A stretch of DNA of 64,000 nucleotides from an uncultured Gemmiger sp. (GCA_944388135.1 CALXHP010000007.1:1-64000); one strand, 5' to 3'. Counted from the stretch's first letter, positions 16,145-25,010 are shown. Numbers and translations: made by a program. The notes: a model not told the origin generated them from the letters alone.

Positions 16145-17065
16145 ATGATACAGGAAGTGGTACGGGTACCGCTGGCTGTGGGCGAGGATCTGGTGATCCA
16201 GAAACGGCGCATCGGCAGCGGCGGCCCCCGGCTTTGTGTGGTCACCGGCACCCACGGTGACGAACTGGAAGGCCAGTATGTGGCCTGGCGGCTCAACCGT
16301 CTGTTGCAGGACAATCTTTCCCATCTTCACGGCACGGTGGACATCTACCCTGCCCTGAACCCCCTGGGCATCAGCACCATGACCCGGGGGATGCCCCTGT
16401 GCGACCTGGATATGAACCGGACCTTTCCCGGGGGGCGGGACGGGGCCATGTCGGAGCTCATCGCCGCCCGCCTTACCGAGGACATCACCGGCGCCGACCT
16501 CTGCATTGACATCCACGCCAGCAACATCTTCCTGCGGGAGATTCCCCAGGTGCGCATCAACGTGAACACCGCCGACAAGCTGGTCCCCCTGACCAAATAT
16601 CTGAACATGAACCTGTTGTGGATCCACGCGGCGGCCACCGTGCTGGAGTCCACCCTGGCCCACAGCCTGAACGCTGCCGGCACCCCCACCCTGGTGGTGG
16701 AGATGGGCATCGGCATCCGGATCACCCGGGCCTTCGGCGAGCAGCTGCTCACCGGCATCCTCTCCCTCATGGCCCATCTGGGCATGTGGGACGCCCCGGT
16801 GGCCCCCATTGCCCCGCCCATCGTCAGCAGCGACGGGGCGGTCTCCTTTGTGAACGCCAACTTCCCGGGGATGTTCTTCCCTGCGGTGGAACACGGCGTC
16901 CGGGTGGAACAGGGCCAGAAACTGGGGGTCATCGCCGACCCCCTCACCGGCGGCATCCGGGAGACACTGCACAGCCCCGCCGCCGGGCTGCTGTTCACCC
17001 TGCGGGAATATCCCGTGGTCTATGAGGGGTCCCTCATCGCCCGGGTGTTGGGAGGCAGTGTATGA
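16145..17065 (+). CDS. M14-family succinylglutamate desuccinylase/aspartoacylase-like deacylase
   Basis: 306 residues. The zinc motif is intact: His37 and Glu40 in GTHGDELEG, and His124 in CIDIHASN. The family's NPLGIS...DLDMNRTFPGG segment is also present (residues 72-97). These enzymes remove an acyl group from the alpha-amino group of an amino acid, or cleave similar amides. It follows the transglutaminase gene by 28 bp with SD AAGGAG. Membership of the ATP-grasp/alpha-E/transglutaminase operon suggests it trims or releases the amide product. Confidence 0.85.
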   Translation: MIQEVVRVPLAVGEDLVIQKRRIGSGGPRLCVVTGTHGDELEGQYVAWRLNRLLQDNLSHLHGTVDIYPALNPLGISTMTRGMPLCDLDMNRTFPGGRDGAMSELIAARLTEDITGADLCIDIHASNIFLREIPQVRINVNTADKLVPLTKYLNMNLLWIHAAATVLESTLAHSLNAAGTPTLVVEMGIGIRITRAFGEQLLTGILSLMAHLGMWDAPVAPIAPPIVSSDGAVSFVNANFPGMFFPAVEHGVRVEQGQKLGVIADPLTGGIRETLHSPAAGLLFTLREYPVVYEGSLIARVLGGSV

Positions 17066-18039
17066 GAGAGGAAGTACTATTCACCCTGGACACCCCCTAC
17101 CGCCAGCCCCTGGCGGTGAAGGGATGGTTCTTCGGCACGCCGGGGCGCAAGACCCTGGCCGTTATGGGCGCTTTGCGGGGCAACGAGATCCAGCAGATGT
17201 ATCTCTGCTCCCAGCTGATCCAGCACCTCTGCGCCCTGGAACAGGCGGGGGGGCTGTCGCAAGACTGCGGCATCCTGGTGATTCCCTGCGCCAACCAGTT
17301 CTCCATGAACGTGGGGCGGCGGTTCTGGGCTGCCGACAACACCGACATCAACCGGATGTTCCCCGGCTACGACGCCGGGGAGACCACCCAGCGCATCGCG
17401 GCCCGCATCTTTGCGGCGCTGCAGGGCTACACCTACGGCGTCCATGTGACCAGCCTCTATCTGCCGGGCAGCTGCCTGCCCCATCTGCGGATCATGAAGA
17501 CCGGCTACCAGACCCCCGAGACCGCCCGGGCTTTCGGGCTGCCCTACATCGCCCTGCGGGAACCCCACCCCTATGACACCACCACCCTGAACTACAACTG
17601 GCAGATCTGGAACACCGAGACCTTCTCGCTGTACACCCCCGCCACCGAGCGCATCGACGCCCCTGCCGCCTTGCAGGGGGTGGAGGCGGTGCTGCGGTTC
17701 CTCCAGAGCCGGGAACTCTGCCGCTGCGGCGTAGGCCCCGGGGAGCCCTCCCGCATCTTTGCCGAGGAGACCCTCTGCAACGTGAAGCCCACCGCCGGCG
17801 GCCTGCTGGTACATCAGGTATCCCTGGGCAGTCAGGTATGGCGCAGCCAGCCCCTGGCCGAGGTGCTGGACCCCTGTTCCGGCGCCGTGCGCCAGACCCT
17901 GCGGGCCCCGGTGGACGGCCGGGTGTTCTTTGTCCACGAAGCCTGCCTCATCAACGGCTACGACGTGGCCCTGCGCATCCTGCCGGACAAGGCCGGGGAA
18001 TCCCAGGCACAACAGGAACAGCAGGAACAACAGGCATAA
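17062..18039 (+). CDS. Second M14/aspartoacylase-like protein with a degenerate zinc site
   Basis: 325 residues, a clear paralogue of the preceding gene, with which it overlaps by ATGA. The segment equivalent to GTHGDELEG reads GALRGNEIQ: the first zinc ligand His is Arg39, while Glu42 remains. The CIDIHASN segment is YGVHVTSL, keeping His but losing the Asp before it. DINRMFPGYDAG matches the family substrate loop. It may be a non-catalytic partner forming a heterodimer with the upstream enzyme. The C-terminus is a Gln/Glu run (QEQQEQQA). Confidence 0.8.
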   Translation: MREEVLFTLDTPYRQPLAVKGWFFGTPGRKTLAVMGALRGNEIQQMYLCSQLIQHLCALEQAGGLSQDCGILVIPCANQFSMNVGRRFWAADNTDINRMFPGYDAGETTQRIAARIFAALQGYTYGVHVTSLYLPGSCLPHLRIMKTGYQTPETARAFGLPYIALREPHPYDTTTLNYNWQIWNTETFSLYTPATERIDAPAALQGVEAVLRFLQSRELCRCGVGPGEPSRIFAEETLCNVKPTAGGLLVHQVSLGSQVWRSQPLAEVLDPCSGAVRQTLRAPVDGRVFFVHEACLINGYDVALRILPDKAGESQAQQEQQEQQA

Positions 18040-18044
18040 AAAAT

Positions 18045-18084
18045 ACGCTCCCGGAGCCGCTTTGGCTCCGGGAGCGTTTTTTTG
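18045..18084. terminator. Bidirectional terminator after the ATP-grasp operon
   Basis: A 14-bp stem (ACGCTCCCGGAGCC and its complement) is flanked by an A-run on the left and T7 on the right. It serves the operon (stop 18039) and the convergent MATE gene (stop 18088). Confidence 0.92.
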
Positions 18085-18087
18085 TTG

Positions 18088-19464
18088 TCAGGCCGGGTGG
18101 GGCTGCATTTCCTGTTTCAGCCGGGGCAGCACCGCCGTGAGGAATACCACCGCGCTGAAGGTGGCCCCCAGCAGGTCGGAGATGGACCCGGCGAAAAAGA
18201 CCGCCTCCACCCCGCCCAGCCGGGGCAGCACCCCCAGGCAGACCAGATAGAGCAGCTTGCGGAAGATGGACAGGGGAAAGGCATACCGCACCTTGCCCAT
18301 GGCGGTAAGGCTGTCCACCAGGGCGTACTGCACGGCCACCCCCAGCAGCCCCAGGGTGTATCGACGCAGGCAGACCGAAGCCAGGGCGATGAGGGAGCTG
18401 TCCCGGAGGAAGAGCCCCGCAAAGACCCCGGGCAGGAGCTGGACGGCCAGTTCCAGCAGGCCGATGTAGGCCCCGCAGAGGAGGAACACCCCCAGGAAGG
18501 CCTGGCGGACCTTCTGGTAGTGGCCGGCACCGTAGTGGTAGCTGAAGATGGTGCCGCACCCCGAGGTGATCCCCTGGGAGGGGCAGAACACGACGGTGAG
18601 GAAGCTCTGCACCACGGTGGCGCAGGTGATGAGGGCATCCCCCTGGTCCCCGCCGTACCGCCGCAGCACGATGTTCAGCAGAATGATGATGAGGTTATCC
18701 AGCAGGGTGATGAGGAAGGACATGATGCCGATGGCCACGATGCGGCGGCAAAGGGCGGCCCGGGGCCGGTGGAGCCGCAGCCGCACCGGCATGGCGGCGC
18801 CGCAGAGGCAGCGCAGCACATAGACCGCCATGACGCACTGGGACACCACGGTGGCCAGGGCAGCCCCCGCCACCCCCAGGTCCAGCCCGAAGATCAGCAC
18901 CGGGTCCAGCACCACGTTGGTCAGGGCCCCCAGCACCACCGCCACCATGCCCTGCCGGGCAAAGCCCTGGGCCAGCAGAAACTGGTTGAGCCCGATGCCC
19001 AGCAGCGAGGCCAGGGTGCCCACCAGATAGAGGGAGAAGTACCGGTCCGCATAGGGGAAGATGGCGTCGCTGCTGCCCAGCAGGTAGAGAAGCGGCCGCC
19101 GCAGGGGCAGCAGCACCGCAGTGACCGCCGCCCCGATGCCCACCAGCAGCCAGAAGGCGTTGCTCAGGGCCTGGGCCGCCCGTTGGGGGTTCTGCTGGCC
19201 CAGGCTCATGCTCATCACGGCGGCGCCGCCGATGCCCACCATATAGGCAAAAGCGGTGATGGCCGTGAGGGCGGGGGCACAGATGCCGATGCCCGCCAGG
19301 GCCAGCTCGCCCCCCTGGGGGATCTGCCCCACGAAGATGCGGTCCACGATGCTGTAGAGAAGATTGAAGAACTGCCCGAACATGGCCGGAATGCCCAGCC
19401 GCAGCACCAGGCTGCCCACCGGGTGGCCGTCCAGCAGTTTCTGTGTGGTGGTAACGGAATCCAT
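18088..19464 (-). CDS. MATE-family multidrug/metabolite exporter
   Basis: About 458 residues with twelve predicted hydrophobic segments. It opens with the MATE signature LGIPAMFGQFFNLLYSIVDR followed by IFVGQIP; the second half repeats the pattern. I chose ATG 19464 (MDSVTTTQKLLDG) because the upstream extension is arginine/glycine-rich and unlike the family. The SD is weak (AAAGAG). Substrate unknown. It is convergent with the ATP-grasp operon, so export of that operon's product is possible but unsupported by co-transcription. Confidence 0.9.
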   Translation of the reverse strand: MDSVTTTQKLLDGHPVGSLVLRLGIPAMFGQFFNLLYSIVDRIFVGQIPQGGELALAGIGICAPALTAITAFAYMVGIGGAAVMSMSLGQQNPQRAAQALSNAFWLLVGIGAAVTAVLLPLRRPLLYLLGSSDAIFPYADRYFSLYLVGTLASLLGIGLNQFLLAQGFARQGMVAVVLGALTNVVLDPVLIFGLDLGVAGAALATVVSQCVMAVYVLRCLCGAAMPVRLRLHRPRAALCRRIVAIGIMSFLITLLDNLIIILLNIVLRRYGGDQGDALITCATVVQSFLTVVFCPSQGITSGCGTIFSYHYGAGHYQKVRQAFLGVFLLCGAYIGLLELAVQLLPGVFAGLFLRDSSLIALASVCLRRYTLGLLGVAVQYALVDSLTAMGKVRYAFPLSIFRKLLYLVCLGVLPRLGGVEAVFFAGSISDLLGATFSAVVFLTAVLPRLKQEMQPHPA

Positions 19465-19533
19465 ACACTCTTTGGCGAGGTGCCCGCCCCGCGTTCCTTT
19501 CCCAGATTTTGCCCGATGGCCGGGCAGCAAAAA

Positions 19534-19555
19534 CAGGGGGCTGAACAGCCCCCTG
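19534..19555 (-). terminator. Terminator of the 68-residue gene
   Basis: CAGGGGGCT pairs with AGCCCCCTG across a 4-nt loop, with plus-strand AAAAA to its left (a minus-strand T-run). It lies 5 bp past the stop at 19561. Confidence 0.85.
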
Positions 19556-19560
19556 GTGCG

Positions 19561-19767
19561 TCAGTGCATCCAGATGTTGTTTTCCAGGTCCCGCAGCCGC
19601 GCTTTGTAGTCGGCGATCAGTTTCTCGGTGTTGTCGCCGTCGGGGAAGGTGACCAGGTAATCTTCCCCCGCCGGGTGAAATCCCACCACACCGGCCAGGC
19701 CCGCCATCTCGGCCACCTTCAGCAGGGTATGGTAATCGTAGTCCTTGGAACTGATGAGTATATTCAT
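19561..19767 (-). CDS. Small conserved-looking protein, 68 residues, function unknown
   Basis: ATG 19767 follows SD AGGAGC. The product (MNILISSKDYDYHTLLKVAE ... LENNIWMH) has an alternating strand/helix pattern and no Cys or membrane segment. A 'LAGVVGFHPAGEDYLVTFP' stretch suggests a compact alpha/beta fold of ACT or RRM size. It has its own promoter (TTGCAC 19852-19857, 18 bp, TACACT 19828-19833 on the minus strand) and terminator, so it is a real transcription unit. I do not recognise the family. Confidence 0.75.
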   Translation of the reverse strand: MNILISSKDYDYHTLLKVAEMAGLAGVVGFHPAGEDYLVTFPDGDNTEKLIADYKARLRDLENNIWMH

Positions 19768-19827
19768 GGAAAGCGCTCCTTTGCTGCATTCCGCGTCCCG
19801 GTCCTTCCCTGACGCGGCACTGGTATC

Positions 19828-19857
19828 AGTGTACCACATCTGCCGCCCTTTGTGCAA
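19828..19857 (-). promoter_or_regulatory. Promoter of the 68-residue gene
   Basis: On the minus strand, TTGCAC, an 18-bp spacer and TACACT. It lies about 60 bp from the start codon. Confidence 0.65.
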
Positions 19858-19892
19858 CCGTTTGGCGGTACAGGGCAAGAAATTCCCCTTTC

Positions 19893-19921
19893 TTGCAATT
19901 TTTTCCTTGTCCCGATATACT
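19893..19921 (+). promoter_or_regulatory. Promoter of the 127-residue membrane-anchored protein
   Basis: TTGCAA (19893-19898), 17 bp, TATACT (19916-19921). SD GGGAGG follows before ATG 19954. Confidence 0.75.
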
Positions 19922-19953
19922 GAAACCAGACACCATACACCGGGAGGTTCCTT

Positions 19954-20337
19954 ATGAAAAAGCTGCTGCCTGTGGCACTGCCCTTTCTGCTTTTTGCCCT
20001 GCTGGGGGCGGTGCTCTACGGTTACTATCTGCTGACGCCCCGGCCCGTTGAGCCGGTGCCCCTGAACTACAAGCCCTGCCTGTATTATGGGGATGCCCTC
20101 TATCCCCTGTCCCCCCACGGTTCCCCCGACACCCTGCCGGAGGAGGGGCTGACCCGGGTGGGCACCGTACAGTCCACCGTGCCTTCCACCACCCTGCCCA
20201 CCGAAAACTTCCAGGTGTGCAGTTACGAGCAGCTGCTGGACTGCCCCATCTACCGCCACGAAAACTACCCCGACACCCTGTTTGTCTATGACCCCGAGGG
20301 GCACCCCATCGCCTTTGCCCTGGAGGACCCCGCCTGA
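19954..20337 (+). CDS. Membrane-anchored or secreted hypothetical protein, 127 residues
   Basis: A Lys-Lys start and one hydrophobic helix (about 4-28, [20 protein letters not shown]) anchor a short polar domain that should face outside. It carries cysteines at [16 protein letters not shown] and a Thr/Ser-rich middle ([11 protein letters not shown]). No lipobox and no family that I recognise. Monocistronic; the next gene (isocitrate dehydrogenase) has its own strong promoter. Confidence 0.75.
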   Translation: MKKLLPVALPFLLFALLGAVLYGYYLLTPRPVEPVPLNYKPCLYYGDALYPLSPHGSPDTLPEEGLTRVGTVQSTVPSTTLPTENFQVCSYEQLLDCPIYRHENYPDTLFVYDPEGHPIAFALEDPA

Positions 20338-20381
20338 CGGGACAACTCCCTTTTGCGGGACCTTTTTCCCCGGGCAGGCGC

Positions 20382-20410
20382 TTGCACAATCCCACGGTAC
20401 GCATTATAAT
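20382..20410 (+). promoter_or_regulatory. Strong promoter of isocitrate dehydrogenase
   Basis: TTGCAC (20382-20387), exactly 17 bp, TATAAT (20405-20410). The leader to ATG 20486 is about 70 nt. Confidence 0.85.
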
Positions 20411-20485
20411 GAAATGTGTCTGAAAATCTACGACCCGCAGCGGCAGGGGGGCCTGCCAGTTCTGACAGAAATGAGGTATGTGCCA

Positions 20486-21700
20486 ATGGAAAAGATCAAG
20501 ATGACCACTCCCCTGGTGGAGATGGACGGCGACGAGATGACCCGCATCCTGTGGAAACAGATCAAGGATGAGGTCATCCTGCCCTTTGTGGATTTGAAAA
20601 CCGAATACTACGATCTGGGCCTCGTCCACCGGGAAGAGACCAAGGACCAGGTCACGGTGGATGCCGCCAACGCCAACAAAAAGTACGGCGTGGCCGTCAA
20701 GTGCGCCACCATCACCCCCAACGCCCAGCGGGTGAAGGAGTACAACCTCTCCCAGATGTGGAAGAGCCCCAACGGCACCATCCGCGCCATCCTGGACGGC
20801 ACGGTGTTCCGGGCCCCCATCATGGTCAAGGGCATCTCCCCCGTGGTGCGCACCTGGCAGCAGCCCATCACCATCGCCCGTCACGCCTTCGGCGACGTCT
20901 ACCGCGCCACCGAGTACCGGGTCCCCGGCCCCGGCAAGGCAGAACTGCTCTTCACCGGCGCCGACGGCACCACCTTCCGGGAGACCATCAACGATTTTGA
21001 CGGCGCCGGCGTCATCCAGGGCCAGTTCAACAAGGACAGCTCCATCTCCAGCTTTGCCCGGTCCTGCTTCCAGTTCGCCGTGGACACCAAACAGGACCTG
21101 TGGTTCTCCACCAAGGACACCATCTCCAAGCAGTATGACCATACCTTCAAGGATATTTTCCAGGAGATCTACGACGCCGAATACAAAGAGAAGTTCGAGG
21201 CCCTGGGCATCGAGTACTTCTACACCCTCATCGACGACGCCGTGGCCCGGGTCATCCGCTCCAAAGGCGGCTTTATCTGGGCCTGCAAGAACTACGACGG
21301 CGACGTGATGAGCGATATGGTCTCCACCGCCTTCGGCTCCCTGGCCATGATGACCTCGGTGCTGGTCTCTCCCGACGGCAACTACGAGTACGAGGCCGCC
21401 CACGGCACCGTCACCCGCCACTACTACAAGTACCTCAAGGGGGAGGAGACCTCCACCAACCCGGTGGCCACCCTCTTTGCCTGGTCGGGTGCGCTGCGCA
21501 AGCGGGGCGAGCTGGACGGCATCGACGCCCTGGGCCGCTTTGCCGATGCCCTGGAAAAGGCCACCATCGACACCATCGAATCCGGCGTCATGACCGGTGA
21601 CCTCTGTGCCATGTGGGAGGGCGAACCCCCCGCCCGCAAGGTGACTTCCCTGCAGTTCCTGCAGGAGATCTGCGGCCGGCTGGAAAAGGCCCTGGCCTGA
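20486..21700 (+). CDS. icd: NADP-dependent isocitrate dehydrogenase, homodimeric type II
   Basis: 404 residues, the length of the dimeric eukaryote-like NADP-IDH subfamily. It starts [20 protein letters not shown], followed by [37 protein letters not shown], and the metal/substrate region [20 protein letters not shown]. It oxidises isocitrate to 2-oxoglutarate with NADPH formation, supplying glutamate synthesis in an anaerobe with a partial TCA cycle. ATG 20486 is preferred over upstream in-frame codons because GAGG lies 10 nt before it and because family members begin here. Confidence 0.95.
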   Translation: MEKIKMTTPLVEMDGDEMTRILWKQIKDEVILPFVDLKTEYYDLGLVHREETKDQVTVDAANANKKYGVAVKCATITPNAQRVKEYNLSQMWKSPNGTIRAILDGTVFRAPIMVKGISPVVRTWQQPITIARHAFGDVYRATEYRVPGPGKAELLFTGADGTTFRETINDFDGAGVIQGQFNKDSSISSFARSCFQFAVDTKQDLWFSTKDTISKQYDHTFKDIFQEIYDAEYKEKFEALGIEYFYTLIDDAVARVIRSKGGFIWACKNYDGDVMSDMVSTAFGSLAMMTSVLVSPDGNYEYEAAHGTVTRHYYKYLKGEETSTNPVATLFAWSGALRKRGELDGIDALGRFADALEKATIDTIESGVMTGDLCAMWEGEPPARKVTSLQFLQEICGRLEKALA

Positions 21701-21720
21701 TTTTTTCCTTTATACCGGAC

Positions 21721-21757
21721 AAAGCCCGGCCCCGCACAGTGCGGGGCCGGGCTTTTG
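21721..21757. terminator. Terminator between icd and the ECF sigma gene
   Basis: A 17-bp near-perfect inverted repeat AAAGCCCGGCCCCGCAC, with T4 on its right, separates the convergent stops at 21700 and 21772. Confidence 0.9.
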
Positions 21758-21771
21758 GTTTGGCCGGGCTT

Positions 21772-22308
21772 TTATTCCGAGAAGGCTTTCAGCAGCATCC
21801 GGCGGGCCCGCAGGATGCGCACCTTGGCGTTGGATTCGCTGCAATGGAGCATGGCGGCGATCTCCTTGATGGCGTAGCCCTTCACCCGCAGGGTCAGGGC
21901 CCGGCGGTAGATCTCCGGCATATCCCCCAGCGTGCGGATGGCCTGTTCCAGCTGCATCCGGGTCAGGACGATCTCCTCCGGTTCGGGGGCATCGTCCTCC
22001 GCCCAGGGTTCCTCGGGCAGGGGGACCTCCTCCTTCTGGCGCTTCCACCGGCGCAGAAAGTCGATGGTCCGCTCCCGGGTCAGCAGGTAGAGATAGGCTT
22101 TCAGCCGGTAGGGGTTGTCGATGCGCAGGGTGTCGATCTCCCGCAGGATCTGCAGGAAGGTCTCGTGGACCGCGTCTTCCGCCAGGGCCTGGTCCTTCAG
22201 GATGCTCATGGCGGTCTTGAGCATCATGGGATAGTAGGTGGTATACAGCGATTCAAAGGTTCGTTTCTGCGCCTCTGTTTCCAGAGCCGCCAGGTAAAAT
22301 GTCAGCAC
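21772..22308 (-). CDS. ECF RNA polymerase sigma factor
   Basis: 178 residues. Region 2: AEDAVHETFLQILREIDTL and YLYLLTRERTIDFLRRWK. Region 4: LGDMPEIYRRALTLRVKGYA, then IKEIAAMLHCSESNAKVRIL. The start is GTG 22308, 7 nt after GGAGG. It is the second gene of a two-gene unit, following the DUF4367 membrane protein by 24 bp. The order is the reverse of the common sigma-then-anti-sigma order. The partner probably holds it inactive at the membrane until a signal arrives. Confidence 0.9.
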   Translation of the reverse strand: MLTFYLAALETEAQKRTFESLYTTYYPMMLKTAMSILKDQALAEDAVHETFLQILREIDTLRIDNPYRLKAYLYLLTRERTIDFLRRWKRQKEEVPLPEEPWAEDDAPEPEEIVLTRMQLEQAIRTLGDMPEIYRRALTLRVKGYAIKEIAAMLHCSESNAKVRILRARRMLLKAFSE

Positions 22309-22332
22309 AATGGTGCCTCCCCCAAGTTTTTG

Positions 22333-23058
22333 TCAGGATGCGGTGTCCTCGTAGGTGAATTCTATCCCCTGGGCGATCTGGATCAGCGTCCCCACATCCA
22401 TGGTGCCCTGCACCATGTAGGACATGCCGTCCTTCTCCCAGAGCAGAAGGTTCTGCTGGCCGCCGCCCATATATCCCCACAGGGCATCATGGCCGTCAAA
22501 GGTCAGGCTGTAGAAGGTGGAGGTCTCGTTGTCCAGAAAGACCTGATGCTCGGAGCTCAGGGGCACCACGTAGACCAAAAACCATTCGTTGGCCGGGTCA
22601 CGGTAGGCCCCGTAGTAACTGCCGTGGCCGTGGGAGGACTCCTTCTCCACCGCAAACCCTTCCGGGATATACCCCAGGCTGATGGTGGGCAGGGATTCGG
22701 TGTCCAGCCCCGCCTCCTGGGTAAAGGTCACCTTCATGAACTCATCGTGCCATTCCAGCAGGGTGTTGGTCATGGCATCCCGCACCCCTTCCACCGGCAG
22801 CATGCAGCAGAAAAACACCGACAGCACCGCCGCCAGGCAGACCAGCACCCGTTTGCCCCCGGCAAAGAGCCGCCTGCGGGCCGTCCGGCGCCGGGCCTTG
22901 CGCACCAGGGCCTTCATCTTCTGCCGGAACCCGGGGGAAGGCTCCACCGTCTCCATGGCTTCCACGGGGGGCAGTCCTTCCAGCTCCCGCCGCTCCGCCT
23001 CGGTGACAATGAGGGCGATCAGCGCATCCGCCGAGATCCTGATTTTTTCTTCCTCCAT
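22333..23058 (-). CDS. DUF4367-type membrane protein, putative anti-sigma factor
   Basis: 241 residues. An N-terminal cytosolic region of about 75 residues is rich in Arg (RKARRRTARRRLF). One transmembrane helix follows (VLVCLAAVLSVFFCCMLPV). The extracytoplasmic domain has the DUF4367 pattern (ISLGYIPEGFAVEKE; WGYMGGGQQNLLLWEKDGM). DUF4367 domains are repeatedly found on proteins encoded beside ECF sigma factors. ATG 23058 is preceded by GGAGGAG. A possible -10 (TATAAT on the minus strand at 23126-23131) lies 68 bp upstream, with no clear -35. Confidence 0.85.
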   Translation of the reverse strand: MEEEKIRISADALIALIVTEAERRELEGLPPVEAMETVEPSPGFRQKMKALVRKARRRTARRRLFAGGKRVLVCLAAVLSVFFCCMLPVEGVRDAMTNTLLEWHDEFMKVTFTQEAGLDTESLPTISLGYIPEGFAVEKESSHGHGSYYGAYRDPANEWFLVYVVPLSSEHQVFLDNETSTFYSLTFDGHDALWGYMGGGQQNLLLWEKDGMSYMVQGTMDVGTLIQIAQGIEFTYEDTAS

Positions 23059-23212
23059 CCGTTTCTCCTCCCCGGTTCAGGGTTGGCGGACACCGGCCCC
23101 AGGGGGACCGGTGCCGCACCGCTCTATTATAGTACCGCAGAAAAAGCCAAAAAGTTACACGGTTTTTCTTTCCGCGGCAAAATTTTCTTTGCAAAGGCCG
23201 GGAACGCACCAA

Positions 23213-23249
23213 AAACACGCCCCGACCCGCCAGGGGTCAGGGCGTGTTT
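23213..23249 (-). terminator. Terminator of the AcnX operon
   Basis: A long stem, AAACACGCCC-c-GACCC pairing with GGGTC-a-GGGCGTGTTT (one mismatch), lies 11 bp past the stop at 23260. Confidence 0.8.
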
Positions 23250-23259
23250 GGGGGTGTAT

Positions 23260-23733
23260 TCAGTCAATGATCACCGATCCGGGCCGGACTTCCACCTTGC
23301 CGTCCGGCTTCACCGCAATCTCCATGCCGGTCTGCACGTACTGAAGGAACTCCTCCCCCAGGCAGTCGATGACCGGCATCTTCACATTGTCCAGCCAGAC
23401 CGACGCCAGCACCGAACCGGCGGCCGCCAGCGAGTCGATGGGGTTGGAGAAGAGCAGGCAGGCCGGCTGCCGGTGCATGGCGCAGGCGCAGTAAAGCACC
23501 AGCCCGCCGGTAGTGGAGCCGATGGTCTGGGGCAGGCAGAGGGCCTTGCCCGCCATTTCCCGGCCGTAGAGGTCGGGGTTGTTCTGGTCGCCGCAGGTGG
23601 CTTTTTTGTCCCCGAACTGCAGGGCCTTCTGGAAAGAGGCCAGGGTGTTCAGTCCCCCGTGGGAGACCAGGGCCTCGGCAGTCACCTCCCCGGGGGCGAT
23701 GACCCGGCCGTGATAGATACGCAGGATTGCCAT
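23260..23733 (-). CDS. Aconitase X swivel (small) subunit, DUF126
   Basis: 157 residues. Marks of the family are GRVIAPGEVTAEALVSHGGL near the start, KALCLPQTIGSTTGGLVLY and FSNPIDSLAAAGSVLASVWL. It pairs with the large subunit encoded 2 bp upstream to form a lyase of the AcnX family. Characterised members act as cis-3-hydroxy-L-proline dehydratase (bacteria) or phosphomevalonate dehydratase (archaea). Here the third operon member is a flavin oxidoreductase, so a dehydration followed by an enoate reduction is plausible but not shown. Confidence 0.9.
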   Translation of the reverse strand: MAILRIYHGRVIAPGEVTAEALVSHGGLNTLASFQKALQFGDKKATCGDQNNPDLYGREMAGKALCLPQTIGSTTGGLVLYCACAMHRQPACLLFSNPIDSLAAAGSVLASVWLDNVKMPVIDCLGEEFLQYVQTGMEIAVKPDGKVEVRPGSVIID

Positions 23734-23735
23734 CC

Positions 23736-25010
23736 TCAGTCAGCTCCTTTCGTGATGCGGGTCAGGATCTCCGCCTCGGTGTAGTACCGGGCGGTGGTGT
23801 AGGTGCGCAGCTTGTTGGAGCAGGTGATCACCGGCATCTTGGCGCAGAGAGGATTGTTCATGTACATCAGCGGGCAGATGCAGGAGAGGATGACCCCGGC
23901 GGCCGCCAGCCGCGCCCCGTAGTCGGAGGCCTCGAAGGCTTTTTTCACCCCGGGGGCGGTGGTGAACACCGTGGGCACGCAGACCTTTTTCCGGCCTGCC
24001 GCCCGCAGCCCCTCTTCCAGCCGGTCGGTCCAGTCTTTCAGCTGCTGGAGGCTCAGGTGGGGGCAGCCCACAAAGCAGAGTTTTGGCTTGGCGTCGGGGT
24101 CTTTCCAGACGAGGGGGTAGTTGTCCTTCACCCGCTGGAGTTCGGCGTCGTCGATGATATATTCCCTGGCATCGGGGGTGATCAGGGCGGTGCCCTGCTC
24201 TTTGGCTTCGGGGGTCAGGCCGTCGATGTGGTAGAGCCCCACCGCACCGTTGGAGGCGGTGGCCGCCCCGAAATCCTTCAGGTAGGCGCAGGCAGCCTCG
24301 TCCAGCTCATTGCCCAGCCAGCGGTCCAGCCCGATGACGTAGGGGACATCCTCCATGACCTTCATGCCGATGGCGGAGCCCAGCAGCTGGGCTTCCGGCT
24401 TTTGGGTGGTGTTCACCCGGATGACCCAGGTGGCCTTGCGGCCCTCGTCGGTGAGCAGGCCAAAGTAAGGCACATACCCGGCCACCGAGCCCATCAGATC
24501 CATGATGCCGGAATTGCGGTTGCACCGGGCCCCCAGCACCGAGTTGGCGTAGACCACGGCGGAGGATTCCGCCCAGCTGAGGATCTCCCCCTGGGCGGGG
24601 CGGTTGCCCTGCTCCTCCAGGTAGCAGGCGCAGCTGAAGGCGTCCTCGTTCATAAGGCCCAGCTGGCGCAGCTGGTTTTCGTAAAAGTCCTGCTTGCTGT
24701 ACATGAACTTTTTAAAAACAAGGTTCTGCAGCAGGTTGGCGGGCACCCTGGGGTCCAGGGGCCGGGGGTCCACCGAGAATTTCTGACCCGACACCGCCCC
24801 CGCCCGGATGAGCTGGTCCATCAGGTCATAGACCGGGCCCAGGGCTTTCAGGCCGAAGGAGGTGACCAGGTGGTTGTATTTTGAGCTCACCGGCACCAGC
24901 TTTTCGGCGCCGAAAATCTCGCCGTACCGGATGAGGGTTTCCAGCACTTTGGCCATGGTCTCCCCTTTTTCCCCGTCCAGAATGGCCTGTTGTTCCTTGG
25001 TCAGTTCCAT
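23736..25010 (-). CDS. Aconitase X catalytic (large) subunit, DUF521
   Basis: 424 residues, typical of the AcnX large subunit. Recognisable parts are LTKEQQAILDGEKGETMAKV, the Ser/Cys-rich segments that hold the Fe-S cluster and substrate (YANSVLGARCNRNSGIMDLM; LCFVGCPHLSLQQL; GVILSCICPLMYMNNP), and VITCSNKLRTYTTARYY. The enzyme would dehydrate a hydroxy acid using an oxygen-labile cluster. It sits between the flavoenzyme (12 bp upstream) and the swivel subunit (2 bp downstream). Confidence 0.92.
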   Translation of the reverse strand: MELTKEQQAILDGEKGETMAKVLETLIRYGEIFGAEKLVPVSSKYNHLVTSFGLKALGPVYDLMDQLIRAGAVSGQKFSVDPRPLDPRVPANLLQNLVFKKFMYSKQDFYENQLRQLGLMNEDAFSCACYLEEQGNRPAQGEILSWAESSAVVYANSVLGARCNRNSGIMDLMGSVAGYVPYFGLLTDEGRKATWVIRVNTTQKPEAQLLGSAIGMKVMEDVPYVIGLDRWLGNELDEAACAYLKDFGAATASNGAVGLYHIDGLTPEAKEQGTALITPDAREYIIDDAELQRVKDNYPLVWKDPDAKPKLCFVGCPHLSLQQLKDWTDRLEEGLRAAGRKKVCVPTVFTTAPGVKKAFEASDYGARLAAAGVILSCICPLMYMNNPLCAKMPVITCSNKLRTYTTARYYTEAEILTRITKGAD

